Positions 52,716 through 62,866 of a DNA stretch of 64,000 nucleotides are shown here, piece after piece (position 1 is the stretch's first letter; each line of letters begins with the position of its first letter). Below the pieces are notes generated by a model. It saw only the letters and a list, made by a program, of their open reading frames with translations. It did not search any database and was not told the origin of the DNA. The DNA is from Bacteroidetes bacterium UBA1312 (GTDB lineage: Bacteria; Bacteroidota; Bacteroidia; Chitinophagales; Chitinophagaceae). A program made the position numbers and the translations under genes. The stretch lies in assembly GCA_002307135.1 (NCBI GenBank), contig DBTQ01000027.1:1-64000 (forward strand). The letters run 5' to 3'.

Positions 52716-55700
52716 CTATCTTCTTATTTGTACTTGCTGTGTAGTTACAGATTCATCCATGATCACACGCAATACATATACGCCTTGACTTACATGGCTC
52801 ACATCTACTTTGTTGTTCGCATTTGATTTTAAGCTGCCTTTCATTACTACTCTTCCCAAAGCATCTACTAATTCATAGTTGTCAGTCATACTTGATCCTT
52901 GCAGGACAATTTGTAGTTGGTCTTGCGCAGGATTAGGGTAGATGTTTACCGTATTACCAATACATTGGGTCGTTTGTGCTGCCAATGTTGGGCTGTAGGT
53001 ATTCGTACCATCTATGTTTATGGCTTTGATGCGGTAGTACCAGCTGCCCGATTCAGGTGTCACATCTATGTAGGAGGTCGCTTTGGGGTCTAGTGTGGCG
53101 ACTTCGTTATAAATCCGCGCATTGTTGCTGCGTTCTATTGCATAGTGTGCTACGGTATTGTTGCCATAGTTCCAGCTGATGTGTACAGCACAGGAGCTCG
53201 ATTGCGCATTTACTGATACAAAGTCCAATGGAAGTGGAACTCCCGCCAACATCAGGCTCGATGGATTACATAAGCATTGGGCTGTGCCTGCACTTGTTGT
53301 GGTCTGTATTTTAGCCGTAACCAAATCGCCAACGGTACATGCAGTTTTGGGTATAAAGATCGAGTAAGTATCTGAGTCGTTAGCACTTATCGCTAAGTTC
53401 TTGGTCAACGGGCGAACGGCAAATGGTGTTGTACTACTGCCACAGAAAAATTCTACTGAGTCTGTATTGGCTGTGTATGCTTGTGCCCCATTGTTGTTGT
53501 TGTATTTGATATAGACATTTTGGTTCTGACCAGCTACCCAATGTGCACTATCTGTTGCTAAATTGGTCAATGTTAAGCTCGGCTTGTTCAATGTTATAGG
53601 GCCTGATGTTGCCGATCCAAAAACAGCACTGCTGCTGGTGCATGTAGTGCTACCGCACATTAAAGCAGGAATTGCACGTTGCGCGGTGGCAGATATAGTA
53701 ACATTTCCACAACTACCAGCTATAGGAACTACATCAAAACTAAAGTTCATAGCAGAACCTGCAGCAACCCCTGTTTGTAGTTTTACTTTTACAAGTGTAG
53801 TTCCTATCGGCCCTGATAAGGAACTAGCACTGCATGATGCACAGTTGGTACCGCCTGCAAAACTACCCGCATAACCAAGGCCTTGCGGTAAAGTGTAGGT
53901 AATGGTATCGCCTGCTTGCGTGGGGGCTATGACAGGTGTAGAGGTTAAGCTAAGTGTTGTACCTGTACTACAATTTAATGAGGTACTGCCGAAGCTAAAG
54001 GTTAAACCCATACCTCCGGTAGTAGTAGCACCTGTTACATTTACGGCATTGCTCGAAATAGCATTACCATTTCCTATAGCGGTACCACCACAGGGAGTCC
54101 CAGCATTACTTACAACACCTATTAAGCTACCGCTTACAAACGAACAACCCGTAGTATAAGGTACACGTATTTTAGCTTGTCTGTTGGCACTGCTTGCGCT
54201 CAATATTGTTCCAGGCAGACCATAGGTTCCAATACCAGTATGGTCATTCAGGTTAACAATATAATTACCACCACTAAGCACCGTTGATGCATTTTGCCAG
54301 ATACCGCTACCCAACGGGTATTCTATTTGCAAAGGTAAATCTACCGTTACACCGGTTGGCGGTACTATAGTTACCTGCGGATTAATCAAATTAGCTGACT
54401 GCGCACTGTTGACCACTACGGTTATGCTGTCTTGTGTACATAATGTTTTGCTCGGGACAGCAGGTTGATTAGCAATACTCAACTGTATTTGACTAGGTAA
54501 AGGATTTACTTTTAAGTATTGGCTCGTAACAAAACAGCTGTAAGCTGTAGGGTCGGGGCTTGGGTATCCGCTACAGTTCCAACCCGCTTTCATTTGTATG
54601 CTGTCTAGCGTACAGCTGTTGTATTTGAAATAAATTCTTGCCTGCTGGTTCGCACCACTGCCAATTCCTGCCGTACTTACCTGATACCATTTATTGCCGG
54701 TACCATAAGATGATGGGCTTAATATCACATTACTCGGTTTAAGGACTACACTGTCTATTGTAATACCGGAGCTTCCTTTTTCTACAGCCATCCAGATATA
54801 AGGTGCGGTGGTCAAACTAGGGTTGTTGATTTGTACATCCCAGTATTGTTGGGTTTGTACGCCTTGTACCACACCGGTATTGTTTTGTAGTGTAATGGAA
54901 GGCTTAGCCCCGGCATTGTAATAAAGAGTATTGGCAGATGAATCTACAAAATGTAATGGTGCAGTAGTATTCGGATAATCTGCATAATGTGCATATTCTT
55001 TTTGCCAATAGGTAGCAGTAGGTGGAGTGCTGCAAGAAGCACGCAAATTCGGATATATAAAATAAGCCATCGCTTCTGTACTCCAATGTGGTAAGGCGCC
55101 ACTCGCAAGCGCTGCTTTGACATCATAGATCAGCCGGGTACCGCCAGCATAAGCACTTACGGCAGGAATTATGGAATAAAAAGGTGTTCCGAAACCACCC
55201 GGGCTTGTAGTGTAATAAAGAACACTTCCTGTTCCAGAAACAAATTCCCATCCTGCTGGTATATCAAAAATGATGGTATCTGCTATAACTACTGGTCTGT
55301 ACTCGTAACTAAAGTAGCGGCCACCATTATTACTCGACAACTGTGTTGTATATACTCCTCCATAGGTTTGCAAATCCGCACAACCGCTAGCCCCGTTTGC
55401 ATTAACTCCATTAAGGCCAACAGAATGATTCAATCCGATTAAGTTAGCATTGTATTGGGGAATAAAGCAAGTGAACCTGTCAGGACCGGTATAACCTGTA
55501 GTCGCTGATGGACTTGCCACCTGTGCAGCATATACTGTTTCTGTAAGTGCAGCAATACCTACAGCGCTAGAATTATAGCCAGCCTCATCAATAGTGGAAT
55601 AGTTCGGGCCAGCATTAACATTACTGATCAATTTAAAATCTGTTTGTATAAAAAGGCTGTCGCCGGGTAAATAAGTAAATCCGCCAGGCAAAGAAGCACT

Positions 55701-57914
55701 GCCACTCCAGTCGGCTTGAAAAGCTTTACCCGCAGTAAGTGTATTAACCGTAATACCGGAAACGGTATATGTAGTTCCTGTACTGGAACGTTTGATGACT
55801 ACTGTAGCGGTGCCGCTGGGTGTCCAAGTACCCATGGCAAAACTCCATTCGGCAAATACATAGTTCCAGCTGCTGTAGGGTACTATGGTATTGGCCAGTA
55901 CCGTACCATAGTAACGGCTATGCAACACATCGCCCGGACGATAACGATCCCGGTCAATTTTTGTAGTATCCACTGTCCCTGTGGCATCAGGTAAACCGTC
56001 ATTGTCATTGTCCGGTTGGCCATAGGTAATTCGGTTATACTTCCAGTCGTAAGGGATTACACCACCACTGGGACATGGGGCGATGCAAACGACATTAACC
56101 GTATTACTAAAACATTGTTTTATAACCATAGGTGTGGTACAACTGCTATCTATGGCTGAACTTACAGATGCGGATATGGAAGACATTCCACAAGCTCCCG
56201 CACTAGTGCATAAGTTGAACTTTACGGACTGGTTTCGACTTGGGCTTAACCGTAAGGTAACCTGACTGCCCACAACCTTAGGGTAACCCGGCAATGGGGT
56301 CATTCCGCTCAATTCCGTTACAGTATTGAAACTAATACCCGGCGGCAGGTTCAATACATAATCTTCATAACCGGTACTATAAGTACCATCTGTGTATATG
56401 GCTACATCAATTTTATAATCAAAACATTGGCCTACGGGTATTTGTGCCGGTATCTGTGGAACGACTGATTGAAACTGATAAACACCCCCATTTAAATTAT
56501 CAGTAAACGGATAACTATAATTTGTACTGCCGCACTGATCTTTGTAACTGAGACCTGCAGAAAAAAATTGATCATTATAACCATTATCAGAACAACTACC
56601 TCCTGCACAATTCATTAAATTAAAGGTGATGGTATAAGACTGACTCACTCCCAGTACAAAACCGTCAGGAAGATTAAAATCAAGTGAGGCTACTTTGCCT
56701 GCAGCACAAGCAGGAATATAGGCCGGTGAATAACCAATGCCCAAGCTAGGATCCCCAACAGTACCATCTATATGCAAGCCACTGGGATGGTAGCTGGCTA
56801 CTGAAGGAAGAGCAAGGATTATAGAAGAAGTGTCAATAAAATTAGCATTCCAATTTACAAGTATTGCATTGTAAACTTGCCCAAATATAGTACTTATGCT
56901 ACTGGCAGGGGCAGAACCAGTATTGGTAACAGTAATGGTAACCGGCCGACTAATACGACAACCGGTAAGTGCGGGTGCAGAAAGAGACAGCGCCAAATTG
57001 GGCACGCCGGTATTCATATTAATAATAGCAGAGCCGCTTACACTTTGGCATGGATTGAGGTGGTCTCTGCCCCATGAGCCGATATAGGTTGTGATCAAAC
57101 CTAAACAGTTGACCAATGTAAAATTTTCTGTAAAAGTTACGGTCTCCCCATTGCACATTTTACCGGCAGCTGTACCGCCTGGTAAGTTAGCGCCCGATAT
57201 TTTATAAAAAGAAGTATCCCCACTTGTTGAAGATGGTGTGATGGTAGCAGCACCTACTTTTAAGGTAGCAGCAGAAACACTGCCGGAAGGACGTATAATA
57301 CAAAGACGAAGGGTATCCAAACATCCGTTACCACCATTGGTAATGCTGAAAGTACGAGAATAGCTACTACCCAAATTGGCTCCGGTAATCGTTGTCGGTG
57401 CGGTAAGAGATATGGAAGGGGAGAAAACATTATAGTTATTTACAGACCCGACTGTTTCGGTAGTAGTGCCGCAAGAACCGGTAATATAAACGGAGTCTTT
57501 ACCAGATGAAGCCGAACCGCAATTAGCAACTCGCTTCACTGTAAATGTAATATTATTGGATGTGGCTGCATCACTTATTGTAAAAGTAGGCTTACTGGTA
57601 GTGCCACCTAAATCTGTAATGGTAAGACCACCGGAACTGGCTGTGGCTGTAACACTACCCGGCACATAATCAACTCCTGACGGGAATCGTAACTCTGCCG
57701 TAATCCCTGTACAGGAACTGGCAAAATCTACCTTAACAGTCAGCAAGCTAGTATCCAACGCTCGAGTCAGGCTTTGTGCCGATATAGGATAGGAAATAAT
57801 GGCCTGCGCTCGCAACTGCATTTTAGGCAATATACAAAGGAGTATAAATGCTCCTACTAAAAGCCCAAACCTTGAGTAGGGGATTTTTTTTTGTTTTGGG
57901 TACATTTGATTCAT
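52716..57914 (-). CDS. Giant T9SS-secreted surface protein, 1732 residues
   Basis: Signal ends near MQLRAQA, then ISYPISAQSLTRALD. The body is predicted beta-sandwich repeats (CARDB/DUF11-like), strongly Cys-rich, with a calcium-binding-type DNDNDGLPDATGTVD at about residue 633. A fibronectin-like module (LPLDFVSVNAQSSSCAVHIS) precedes the type A sorting tail VNIYPNPAQDQLQIVLQGSS to VTTQQVQIRR. Function unknown: probably adhesion or a surface filament. Smaller GC fluctuation was not noted. It is followed on the same strand by nothing but the terminator; upstream 16 bp away is the 64-residue gene (cotranscribed). Two adjacent two-component proteins may regulate it. Confidence 0.9.
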   Translation of the reverse strand: MNQMYPKQKKIPYSRFGLLVGAFILLCILPKMQLRAQAIISYPISAQSLTRALDTSLLTVKVDFASSCTGITAELRFPSGVDYVPGSVTATASSGGLTITDLGGTTSKPTFTISDAATSNNITFTVKRVANCGSASSGKDSVYITGSCGTTTETVGSVNNYNVFSPSISLTAPTTITGANLGSSYSRTFSITNGGNGCLDTLRLCIIRPSGSVSAATLKVGAATITPSSTSGDTSFYKISGANLPGGTAAGKMCNGETVTFTENFTLVNCLGLITTYIGSWGRDHLNPCQSVSGSAIINMNTGVPNLALSLSAPALTGCRISRPVTITVTNTGSAPASSISTIFGQVYNAILVNWNANFIDTSSIILALPSVASYHPSGLHIDGTVGDPSLGIGYSPAYIPACAAGKVASLDFNLPDGFVLGVSQSYTITFNLMNCAGGSCSDNGYNDQFFSAGLSYKDQCGSTNYSYPFTDNLNGGVYQFQSVVPQIPAQIPVGQCFDYKIDVAIYTDGTYSTGYEDYVLNLPPGISFNTVTELSGMTPLPGYPKVVGSQVTLRLSPSRNQSVKFNLCTSAGACGMSSISASVSSAIDSSCTTPMVIKQCFSNTVNVVCIAPCPSGGVIPYDWKYNRITYGQPDNDNDGLPDATGTVDTTKIDRDRYRPGDVLHSRYYGTVLANTIVPYSSWNYVFAEWSFAMGTWTPSGTATVVIKRSSTGTTYTVSGITVNTLTAGKAFQADWSGSASLPGGFTYLPGDSLFIQTDFKLISNVNAGPNYSTIDEAGYNSSAVGIAALTETVYAAQVASPSATTGYTGPDRFTCFIPQYNANLIGLNHSVGLNGVNANGASGCADLQTYGGVYTTQLSSNNGGRYFSYEYRPVVIADTIIFDIPAGWEFVSGTGSVLYYTTSPGGFGTPFYSIIPAVSAYAGGTRLIYDVKAALASGALPHWSTEAMAYFIYPNLRASCSTPPTATYWQKEYAHYADYPNTTAPLHFVDSSANTLYYNAGAKPSITLQNNTGVVQGVQTQQYWDVQINNPSLTTAPYIWMAVEKGSSGITIDSVVLKPSNVILSPSSYGTGNKWYQVSTAGIGSGANQQARIYFKYNSCTLDSIQMKAGWNCSGYPSPDPTAYSCFVTSQYLKVNPLPSQIQLSIANQPAVPSKTLCTQDSITVVVNSAQSANLINPQVTIVPPTGVTVDLPLQIEYPLGSGIWQNASTVLSGGNYIVNLNDHTGIGTYGLPGTILSASSANRQAKIRVPYTTGCSFVSGSLIGVVSNAGTPCGGTAIGNGNAISSNAVNVTGATTTGGMGLTFSFGSTSLNCSTGTTLSLTSTPVIAPTQAGDTITYTLPQGLGYAGSFAGGTNCASCSASSLSGPIGTTLVKVKLQTGVAAGSAMNFSFDVVPIAGSCGNVTISATAQRAIPALMCGSTTCTSSSAVFGSATSGPITLNKPSLTLTNLATDSAHWVAGQNQNVYIKYNNNNGAQAYTANTDSVEFFCGSSTTPFAVRPLTKNLAISANDSDTYSIFIPKTACTVGDLVTAKIQTTTSAGTAQCLCNPSSLMLAGVPLPLDFVSVNAQSSSCAVHISWNYGNNTVAHYAIERSNNARIYNEVATLDPKATSYIDVTPESGSWYYRIKAINIDGTNTYSPTLAAQTTQCIGNTVNIYPNPAQDQLQIVLQGSSMTDNYELVDALGRVVMKGSLKSNANNKVDVSHVSQGVYVLRVIMDESVTTQQVQIRR

Positions 57915-57930
57915 TATTTATTAATTATTG

Positions 57931-58125
57931 TTAAAGACTATTTTTTTGTTTCATTATTTTCTTATCCATCTCTTTATACAAGATATCATTAACGGCTTTA
58001 TCTAATTCCTGTTGGTACTCCTCCCGAACCGAACTCAATACCCGCTCCACCACATAAAGCCTATCTGTAAGAGACAGGGAGAATAACTTGTTGAGTGTTG
58101 TTTGAAATTTGCTGCTCATAATCAT
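57931..58125 (-). CDS. Small helical protein, paralogue of the 6950 gene
   Basis: 64 residues: LNKLFSLSLTDRLYVVERVL then SSVREEYQQELDKAVNDIL, all-helical, charged, no secretion signal. Begins MIMSSKFQTTLNKLF; a second ATG two codons in is possible. Its stop is 16 bp before the giant T9SS gene, so it is translated from the same mRNA. Function unknown. In both loci of this window the pair helical protein + T9SS protein is conserved, so a chaperone or regulator role for the secreted partner is an inference. Confidence 0.8.
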   Translation of the reverse strand: MIMSSKFQTTLNKLFSLSLTDRLYVVERVLSSVREEYQQELDKAVNDILYKEMDKKIMKQKNSL

Positions 58126-58340
58126 CTTGTTGTGAGTATGTTTATCTAATTATTGATTACCAAAATACATATAATGAAGTAATTTTAATAAAAGAAAAGT
58201 AATATATGTAATAAATTTCCACATTTTCAGAATATCACTCTTAGCCTATATGATGACTCTTCCAAAGTCTTATACTACCCAAAAATAGGCAAAAACCATA
58301 CCCTAAATTATTCAAAAAAGCTTGATTATGTGAACGTTTC

Positions 58341-58356
58341 ATTACACTTGTGTAAT
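58341..58356. promoter_or_regulatory. Perfect palindrome in divergent promoter region
   Basis: ATTACAC-TT-GTGTAAT, between the small helical gene (minus) and the sensor kinase (plus). Candidate site for the LytTR regulator or another factor. The rest of the 58126-58529 intergenic stretch is AT-rich with no ORF recognised. Confidence 0.45.
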
Positions 58357-58529
58357 CCTCATATTATTTGTGAAATGATGCTTTGATTTTGTATAAATAT
58401 TATTTACACAAACAAAGAAAATAAACACGAATAGCTACGGAATGATATTTGAGGCTATATTTATAATTTATATTTACATACAGTGGGGTAAATAATTACC
58501 CAACAACTAGAATTTTTAGCCCAACGATA

Positions 58530-61412
58530 ATGAGTCGAACATTAGTATTATTAACAACATTATTACTAACAAATATTTGTTTGGGGCAATTACCGATACC
58601 TAATCAACCTATTTACAAACATTTTACTTCTGAAAACACTGATCTTCCAACGAATAATATATACAAAGTAATTGTAGGTACAGATGGATATGTATGGCTA
58701 GCCACCGACAGAGGACTTATAAAATACAATGGTAAAGAGTTTGAAACCATCAATCTGGGGCAACAGGAAGATATTGTAATGGCATATAAAACTAATCAAA
58801 ACATATTGCTATTACTTTGCTATAATGGGCATACTAAAGGTATAGATTTGACCACACACACGATAGTGAATACAGACAGCCTTTGGGGTTTGAATAAGTT
58901 AGAGAATAATGGTCGGCCTTTTCTAATGGCATTTGAAGAAGATGACCAAATAATATTAATCAAAAAGGAATACGAAGACAAACAGAAGCATTTATTATAT
59001 AATGTAAAAATCAAGCATAATAAAGCTACTATTTCTAGTGACATCAGTGCAATTAAAAAATACTTGTCTCGGTATTATAATAACAATGTAGCTCTAAACG
59101 ACAAATCAGTTCTCAATTTTTGTAGAAAATGGATTGAACAACAATTATTTGTACAGTGTGATGATAGTATTGTTATTGTTGACAATCAATTACACCATAG
59201 GTTCAATAATACAAAATCGTTTTTTGATGGACAATATTCATTACCCACGAAAACGAAGGTAACCAGCGGCATTATAGTAGGAACGGATCTATGGTTGGCT
59301 ACTTTAGAAAAGGGGTTAGTTAATTTCAAAGACTATTTTATCGATAATAATAGCAAAAAGAATTTTACTCAAATTTTACCATACAGCATCAGTAGTATAG
59401 CAAAAGATAATACTAATGGCAATATTTGGGTAAGCACCTTGAATAATGGTCTGTTTTTATTTCATGGTAATGATATCGGAACAAGATTATACAACAAAGT
59501 GTCTTCCGGACTTATTAGCGACAATGTCGGTTTCGTTCATTCGTTTTCGCAGGGGATTACTGCTATTGGTGCTATTGGTTCATTGACCATGATTGGGAAA
59601 AAAGGTATTGGTTATAGGTACAATAATATTATGCGCATCTCAGATATTGCAGATGTAGGTAATAAGTGGTATTTTATAAAAAGTGATTTAATAAATGAAG
59701 CTTCTAAAAACTCGAAAGGTTTTCCTAATAAGCTATACCGATCCAAATTCAAAACACATAATTTCGGATGGAAAGACGGGCAACATTTGGGTAATAACTA
59801 TTTTAAAATCAGCACTGAAGGAATAGTTCATTTTTCGAATAATAAAATACCTGAATTAATATCACTCGGCCTTATTAAAAATGCGACTACTTTTCTGCCT
59901 TTAGCAGACCGTAATTTTATTGTCGGCACAACTTGGGGTATTTATAATAAAGGCAGAAAGTTACCTTGGTTAACACAAGTAAAATTCAATAAAATTGGTC
60001 TTTTCAACAACAATCTTATATGCTGTACGAACAAAGGAATTTACAGTATTCCTATAGCGCAATTAGAAAATCCAAGTGCATTGCATCAAATAAATAGCAG
60101 AATTGCTTATGATGTACAACATGATGATAAGTATTTTTTCTTTCACACAGACAATGGTATATTGGTGTTGGACAAAAAATCGAAAAACATAGTTGTTAAT
60201 TACTCTTTTTTATATCATACACTTCCTTTTGACATTAGAAATTTTTTTATAGATAGTCAATGGATTGTTGTTGCCAGCAACAGAGGAGTGTTTTATTTCC
60301 CGAAAAATGAATTCATTAATACAAAAAGCATTATACCCAAAATTCATATTCTTAATTCACTAAATGGCGATAAAGCTTCTGACAGTGAGTGCAGTTGCTA
60401 TTACGACTCTAAATTAGTTGCTTCATTTAATATCGACATATTGGATTACAATAAAGAGCCAAAACAAATTATGTATAGGGTATTGAAAAATGGCTCCATA
60501 TTTTATGATTGGAAAATCATAAAGCAGAATAATAGTTTTAGCCTAGAAAAATTAGAGCCAGGCGAATATATTATACAATATGACATCACAAATAATTATG
60601 CTAATTGGCATAAAACAATGTTGTATAACCTTACGATTATACCTCAATGGTGGCAGCTCTGGTGGATCAATGCAATTGAAATAATTGAATCCATCATGTT
60701 TGCGTCTTACTTAATTTACCTATACATTTCTTATATCAATCAGAAATCATTACAAAAAATAAAGGATAAACTACGTAATAAAGAATTGGAAGCTCAGGCA
60801 CTGGCCGCACAGCTCAATCCTCATTTTGTGTTCAATGCACTTATTCCATTTCAAGATTATACAATACGGGGTGATACTGCTGGAGCATTAGCTTATGTCA
60901 ATAAATTTTCAAAACTCATGCGAGGTATTTTGACTCACAGTAGACTGAAAACAATCAGCCTACAAAATGAACTATCATTTATAACCTATTATATAGAAGT
61001 ACAGCAGTATCGTTTCAATAATAGCTTTGACTGGATTATTAATATAGATAAGGAATTAGACATTACACATATAGAAATACCCACCCTTCTATTACAACCA
61101 TTGATAGAAAATGCCATTGAGCATGGTGTACATAAATTGAATTACAGGGGAAAAATAGAGTTAAATATAGCTGTACAGCAATCCATACTATATATCTATG
61201 TATGTGACAACGGCAATGGCTTCAACAAAGCCTCTAAAATCATAGACAACCATGCACTAAAAATCATAGAAGAACGACTTATATTGATAAAAAAAATAAA
61301 TGGTGTAGGCAGCATGACATTGAATAATAACAGTGAAAATGGAGGAGCCATTGTTTTATTACAATTACCCTACACTTTAATGAATATGCAGAATACAGAA
61401 CACAAAAAATAA
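58530..61412 (+). CDS. LytS-type sensor histidine kinase with two-component propeller
   Basis: 960 residues. Signal MSRTLVLLTTLLLTNICLG; an N-terminal propeller of about 14 repeats (FTSENTDLPTNNIYKVIVGT DGYVWLATDRGLIKYNG) of the ligand-binding kind; an Ig-like Y_Y_Y-type part near 590-700; one membrane helix about 712-735 (WWQLWWINAIEIIESIMFAS); and a PF06580 kinase with the phospho-histidine at H765 (LNPHFVFNAL) and ATP-lid residues N861 (ENAIEHG) and DNGNGF. Partner is the LytTR regulator 86 bp downstream. Confidence 0.92.
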   Translation: MSRTLVLLTTLLLTNICLGQLPIPNQPIYKHFTSENTDLPTNNIYKVIVGTDGYVWLATDRGLIKYNGKEFETINLGQQEDIVMAYKTNQNILLLLCYNGHTKGIDLTTHTIVNTDSLWGLNKLENNGRPFLMAFEEDDQIILIKKEYEDKQKHLLYNVKIKHNKATISSDISAIKKYLSRYYNNNVALNDKSVLNFCRKWIEQQLFVQCDDSIVIVDNQLHHRFNNTKSFFDGQYSLPTKTKVTSGIIVGTDLWLATLEKGLVNFKDYFIDNNSKKNFTQILPYSISSIAKDNTNGNIWVSTLNNGLFLFHGNDIGTRLYNKVSSGLISDNVGFVHSFSQGITAIGAIGSLTMIGKKGIGYRYNNIMRISDIADVGNKWYFIKSDLINEASKNSKGFPNKLYRSKFKTHNFGWKDGQHLGNNYFKISTEGIVHFSNNKIPELISLGLIKNATTFLPLADRNFIVGTTWGIYNKGRKLPWLTQVKFNKIGLFNNNLICCTNKGIYSIPIAQLENPSALHQINSRIAYDVQHDDKYFFFHTDNGILVLDKKSKNIVVNYSFLYHTLPFDIRNFFIDSQWIVVASNRGVFYFPKNEFINTKSIIPKIHILNSLNGDKASDSECSCYYDSKLVASFNIDILDYNKEPKQIMYRVLKNGSIFYDWKIIKQNNSFSLEKLEPGEYIIQYDITNNYANWHKTMLYNLTIIPQWWQLWWINAIEIIESIMFASYLIYLYISYINQKSLQKIKDKLRNKELEAQALAAQLNPHFVFNALIPFQDYTIRGDTAGALAYVNKFSKLMRGILTHSRLKTISLQNELSFITYYIEVQQYRFNNSFDWIINIDKELDITHIEIPTLLLQPLIENAIEHGVHKLNYRGKIELNIAVQQSILYIYVCDNGNGFNKASKIIDNHALKIIEERLILIKKINGVGSMTLNNNSENGGAIVLLQLPYTLMNMQNTEHKK

Positions 61413-61498
61413 CAATTAATAAGCATACTTGGTACTGCAAACAATCCGACTAGAAAAAACATACAGGATACAAATTAAACACAATTAATATAAAACTT

Positions 61499-62215
61499 AT
61501 GAGAGCATTCATTGTTGACGATGAAGACATCAGTCGTAACACACTGAAATATATGATTACACAATACTGTCCAGAAATCACTATAGTAGGAGAATCTGAC
61601 GATTTTACAGATGCTGTATTACAAATCCAGAAAACAAAAACCAACATAATCTTTTTGGACATAAACTTAGGTGGAGGTAAAACAGGCTTTAATATCCTAG
61701 ATACATTACGAGATTATAAAGGTGCTGTCATTTTTGTGACAGCCTATCAAGAATTTGCACTTAAAGCATTTCAATACGCTGCTGTACATTATATTATGAA
61801 ACCTATCGATCCAATAGATTTAAGAAATGCAGTTAACAGAATCATTAAGGAAGAAAATACTTCCACAAGTGTCAGTGTTGACGTTTTTGATCAAAAAGTA
61901 GCACTGCCCTACAAAAACGGTTATGAAATAATATTGGCAGACGATATTTTGTATATAGAAGGAGACGGTAGCTATGCTAATGTAATTCTGATAGATGACA
62001 GAGTAATTAATGTATCACGAAACATGAAATTTGTCGCGGGTAAACTTACCACATATCCACAATTCATGCAAGTGCACAAATCATACATTATAAACAAAAA
62101 ATACATAACGACATTCATTCGTGTCAATGGCAGAGCATTGGAATTAAACAACAAATATAAAATACCCGTATCTCTTACTTATAAAGACGATGTATTTAAC
62201 CTATGCCCAGAGTAG
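61499..62215 (+). CDS. LytTR-family response regulator
   Basis: 238 residues. Receiver: D7, D8, phospho-acceptor D54 (IIFLDINLGGG), K in HYIMKPID; LytTR DNA-binding domain about 133-236 (ALPYKNGYEIILADDILYIE GDGSYANVILID ... MQVHKSYIINKKYITTF). Works with the upstream kinase; likely targets are the nearby surface-protein gene or its own. No terminator seen. Confidence 0.94.
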   Translation: MRAFIVDDEDISRNTLKYMITQYCPEITIVGESDDFTDAVLQIQKTKTNIIFLDINLGGGKTGFNILDTLRDYKGAVIFVTAYQEFALKAFQYAAVHYIMKPIDPIDLRNAVNRIIKEENTSTSVSVDVFDQKVALPYKNGYEIILADDILYIEGDGSYANVILIDDRVINVSRNMKFVAGKLTTYPQFMQVHKSYIINKKYITTFIRVNGRALELNNKYKIPVSLTYKDDVFNLCPE

Positions 62216-62456
62216 CTGCTCTATTGGGAAACGAGCTCTGTTTATTTCCATTATATGGGCAATAACTATTAAAATGCTTCTTGTTGGAAGCCCTTATAGC
62301 TGCTATTTTGGTAGATTCTACAAACTCAAAATGACTGTTGAATCCTACTGTTTTTGTTTGGCAAATCCTCCAAAATAACATTATCGTTGTTTCTACCAAT
62401 TTATAATAACAGTCAGTTTTTTTAATTTGGCTTGTATGAAGCGTGAATACTCATCA
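62216..62456. other. Intergenic region without recognised gene
   Basis: Between the LytTR stop and the 52-residue ORF the sequence is AT-rich. Neither strand gave a convincing start or family. Confidence 0.45.
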
Positions 62457-62615
62457 TTAGAAGGGATACTCGCTACCACTCGGTACAACCGTATCTTTAA
62501 ATTCACGATTCAATTCAGCAGCTTCCAAATTCTTTAGTTTTTCCTGCATTAACTTCAGAATAACTACCATTGCAACTACTGTTCCAAACACGCAAACACT
62601 TGTCCTTACAAGCAC
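62457..62615 (-). CDS. Possible small single-helix protein, 52 residues, GTG start
   Basis: GTG 62615, TAA 62457-62459: VLVRTSVCVFGTVVAMVVILK is one membrane helix, then a charged tail LMQEKLKNLEAAELNREFKD. Frame is open as DWIVLVRTS slightly upstream, so other starts exist. Its first codons overlap the left end of the large repeat; in the left copy (52.02 kb) the homologous ORF is cut there. Unknown, weak support. Confidence 0.4.
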   Translation of the reverse strand: MLVRTSVCVFGTVVAMVVILKLMQEKLKNLEAAELNREFKDTVVPSGSEYPF

Positions 62616-62626
62616 AATCCAATCTC

Positions 62627-62749
62627 CTACAAGTCTTTAGGTTCATAGCCTTCGGTCAATTTGTCAAATAATAATAAAGCTGAATTTGTAATTTCATTGA
62701 TTTTTTTCGTCCAGTTGGAACCAGTGAAATCATTTACTGGAACCAACAT
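62627..62749 (-). CDS. Small ORF within the repeat, 40 residues
   Basis: Begins MLVPVNDFTGSNWTKKINEI and ends FDKLTEGYEPKDL at TAG. The left copy (52042-52164) has one A fewer in the run AAAAAAA and is frameshifted, so it is broken there. Amphipathic helix predicted; no family recognised. It lies directly downstream of the tRNA 3' half and its terminator, so it may be a remnant of the DNA next to the original tRNA. Confidence 0.35.
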   Translation of the reverse strand: MLVPVNDFTGSNWTKKINEITNSALLLFDKLTEGYEPKDL

Positions 62750-62825
62750 ACGGTAATTATATAATGCATTTAAAAATTAGTCCGGACGAAAAAAACCGCG
62801 ACTAGCGCGGGTTTCATTTTTGAGT

Positions 62826-62866
62826 GAACCGGATTGGATTCGAACCAATGACCCTCAGCTTAGAAG
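62826..62866 (-). pseudogene. tRNA-Arg(TCT)-like 3' half, right copy
   Basis: Minus strand CTTCTAA-GCTGA-GGGTC-ATTGG-TTCGAAT-CCAAT-CCGGTTC; 5' half replaced by unrelated DNA from the anticodon loop. Terminator hairpin just downstream (about 62793-62814). A spurious ORF WIRTNDPQLRR is read from its complement. Confidence 0.75.

Noticed and set aside
53179..57087. Several plus-strand ORFs of 60-100 codons inside the giant T9SS gene
   Set aside because: No start context or family; antisense shadows of a Thr/Gly/Ser-rich coding region.
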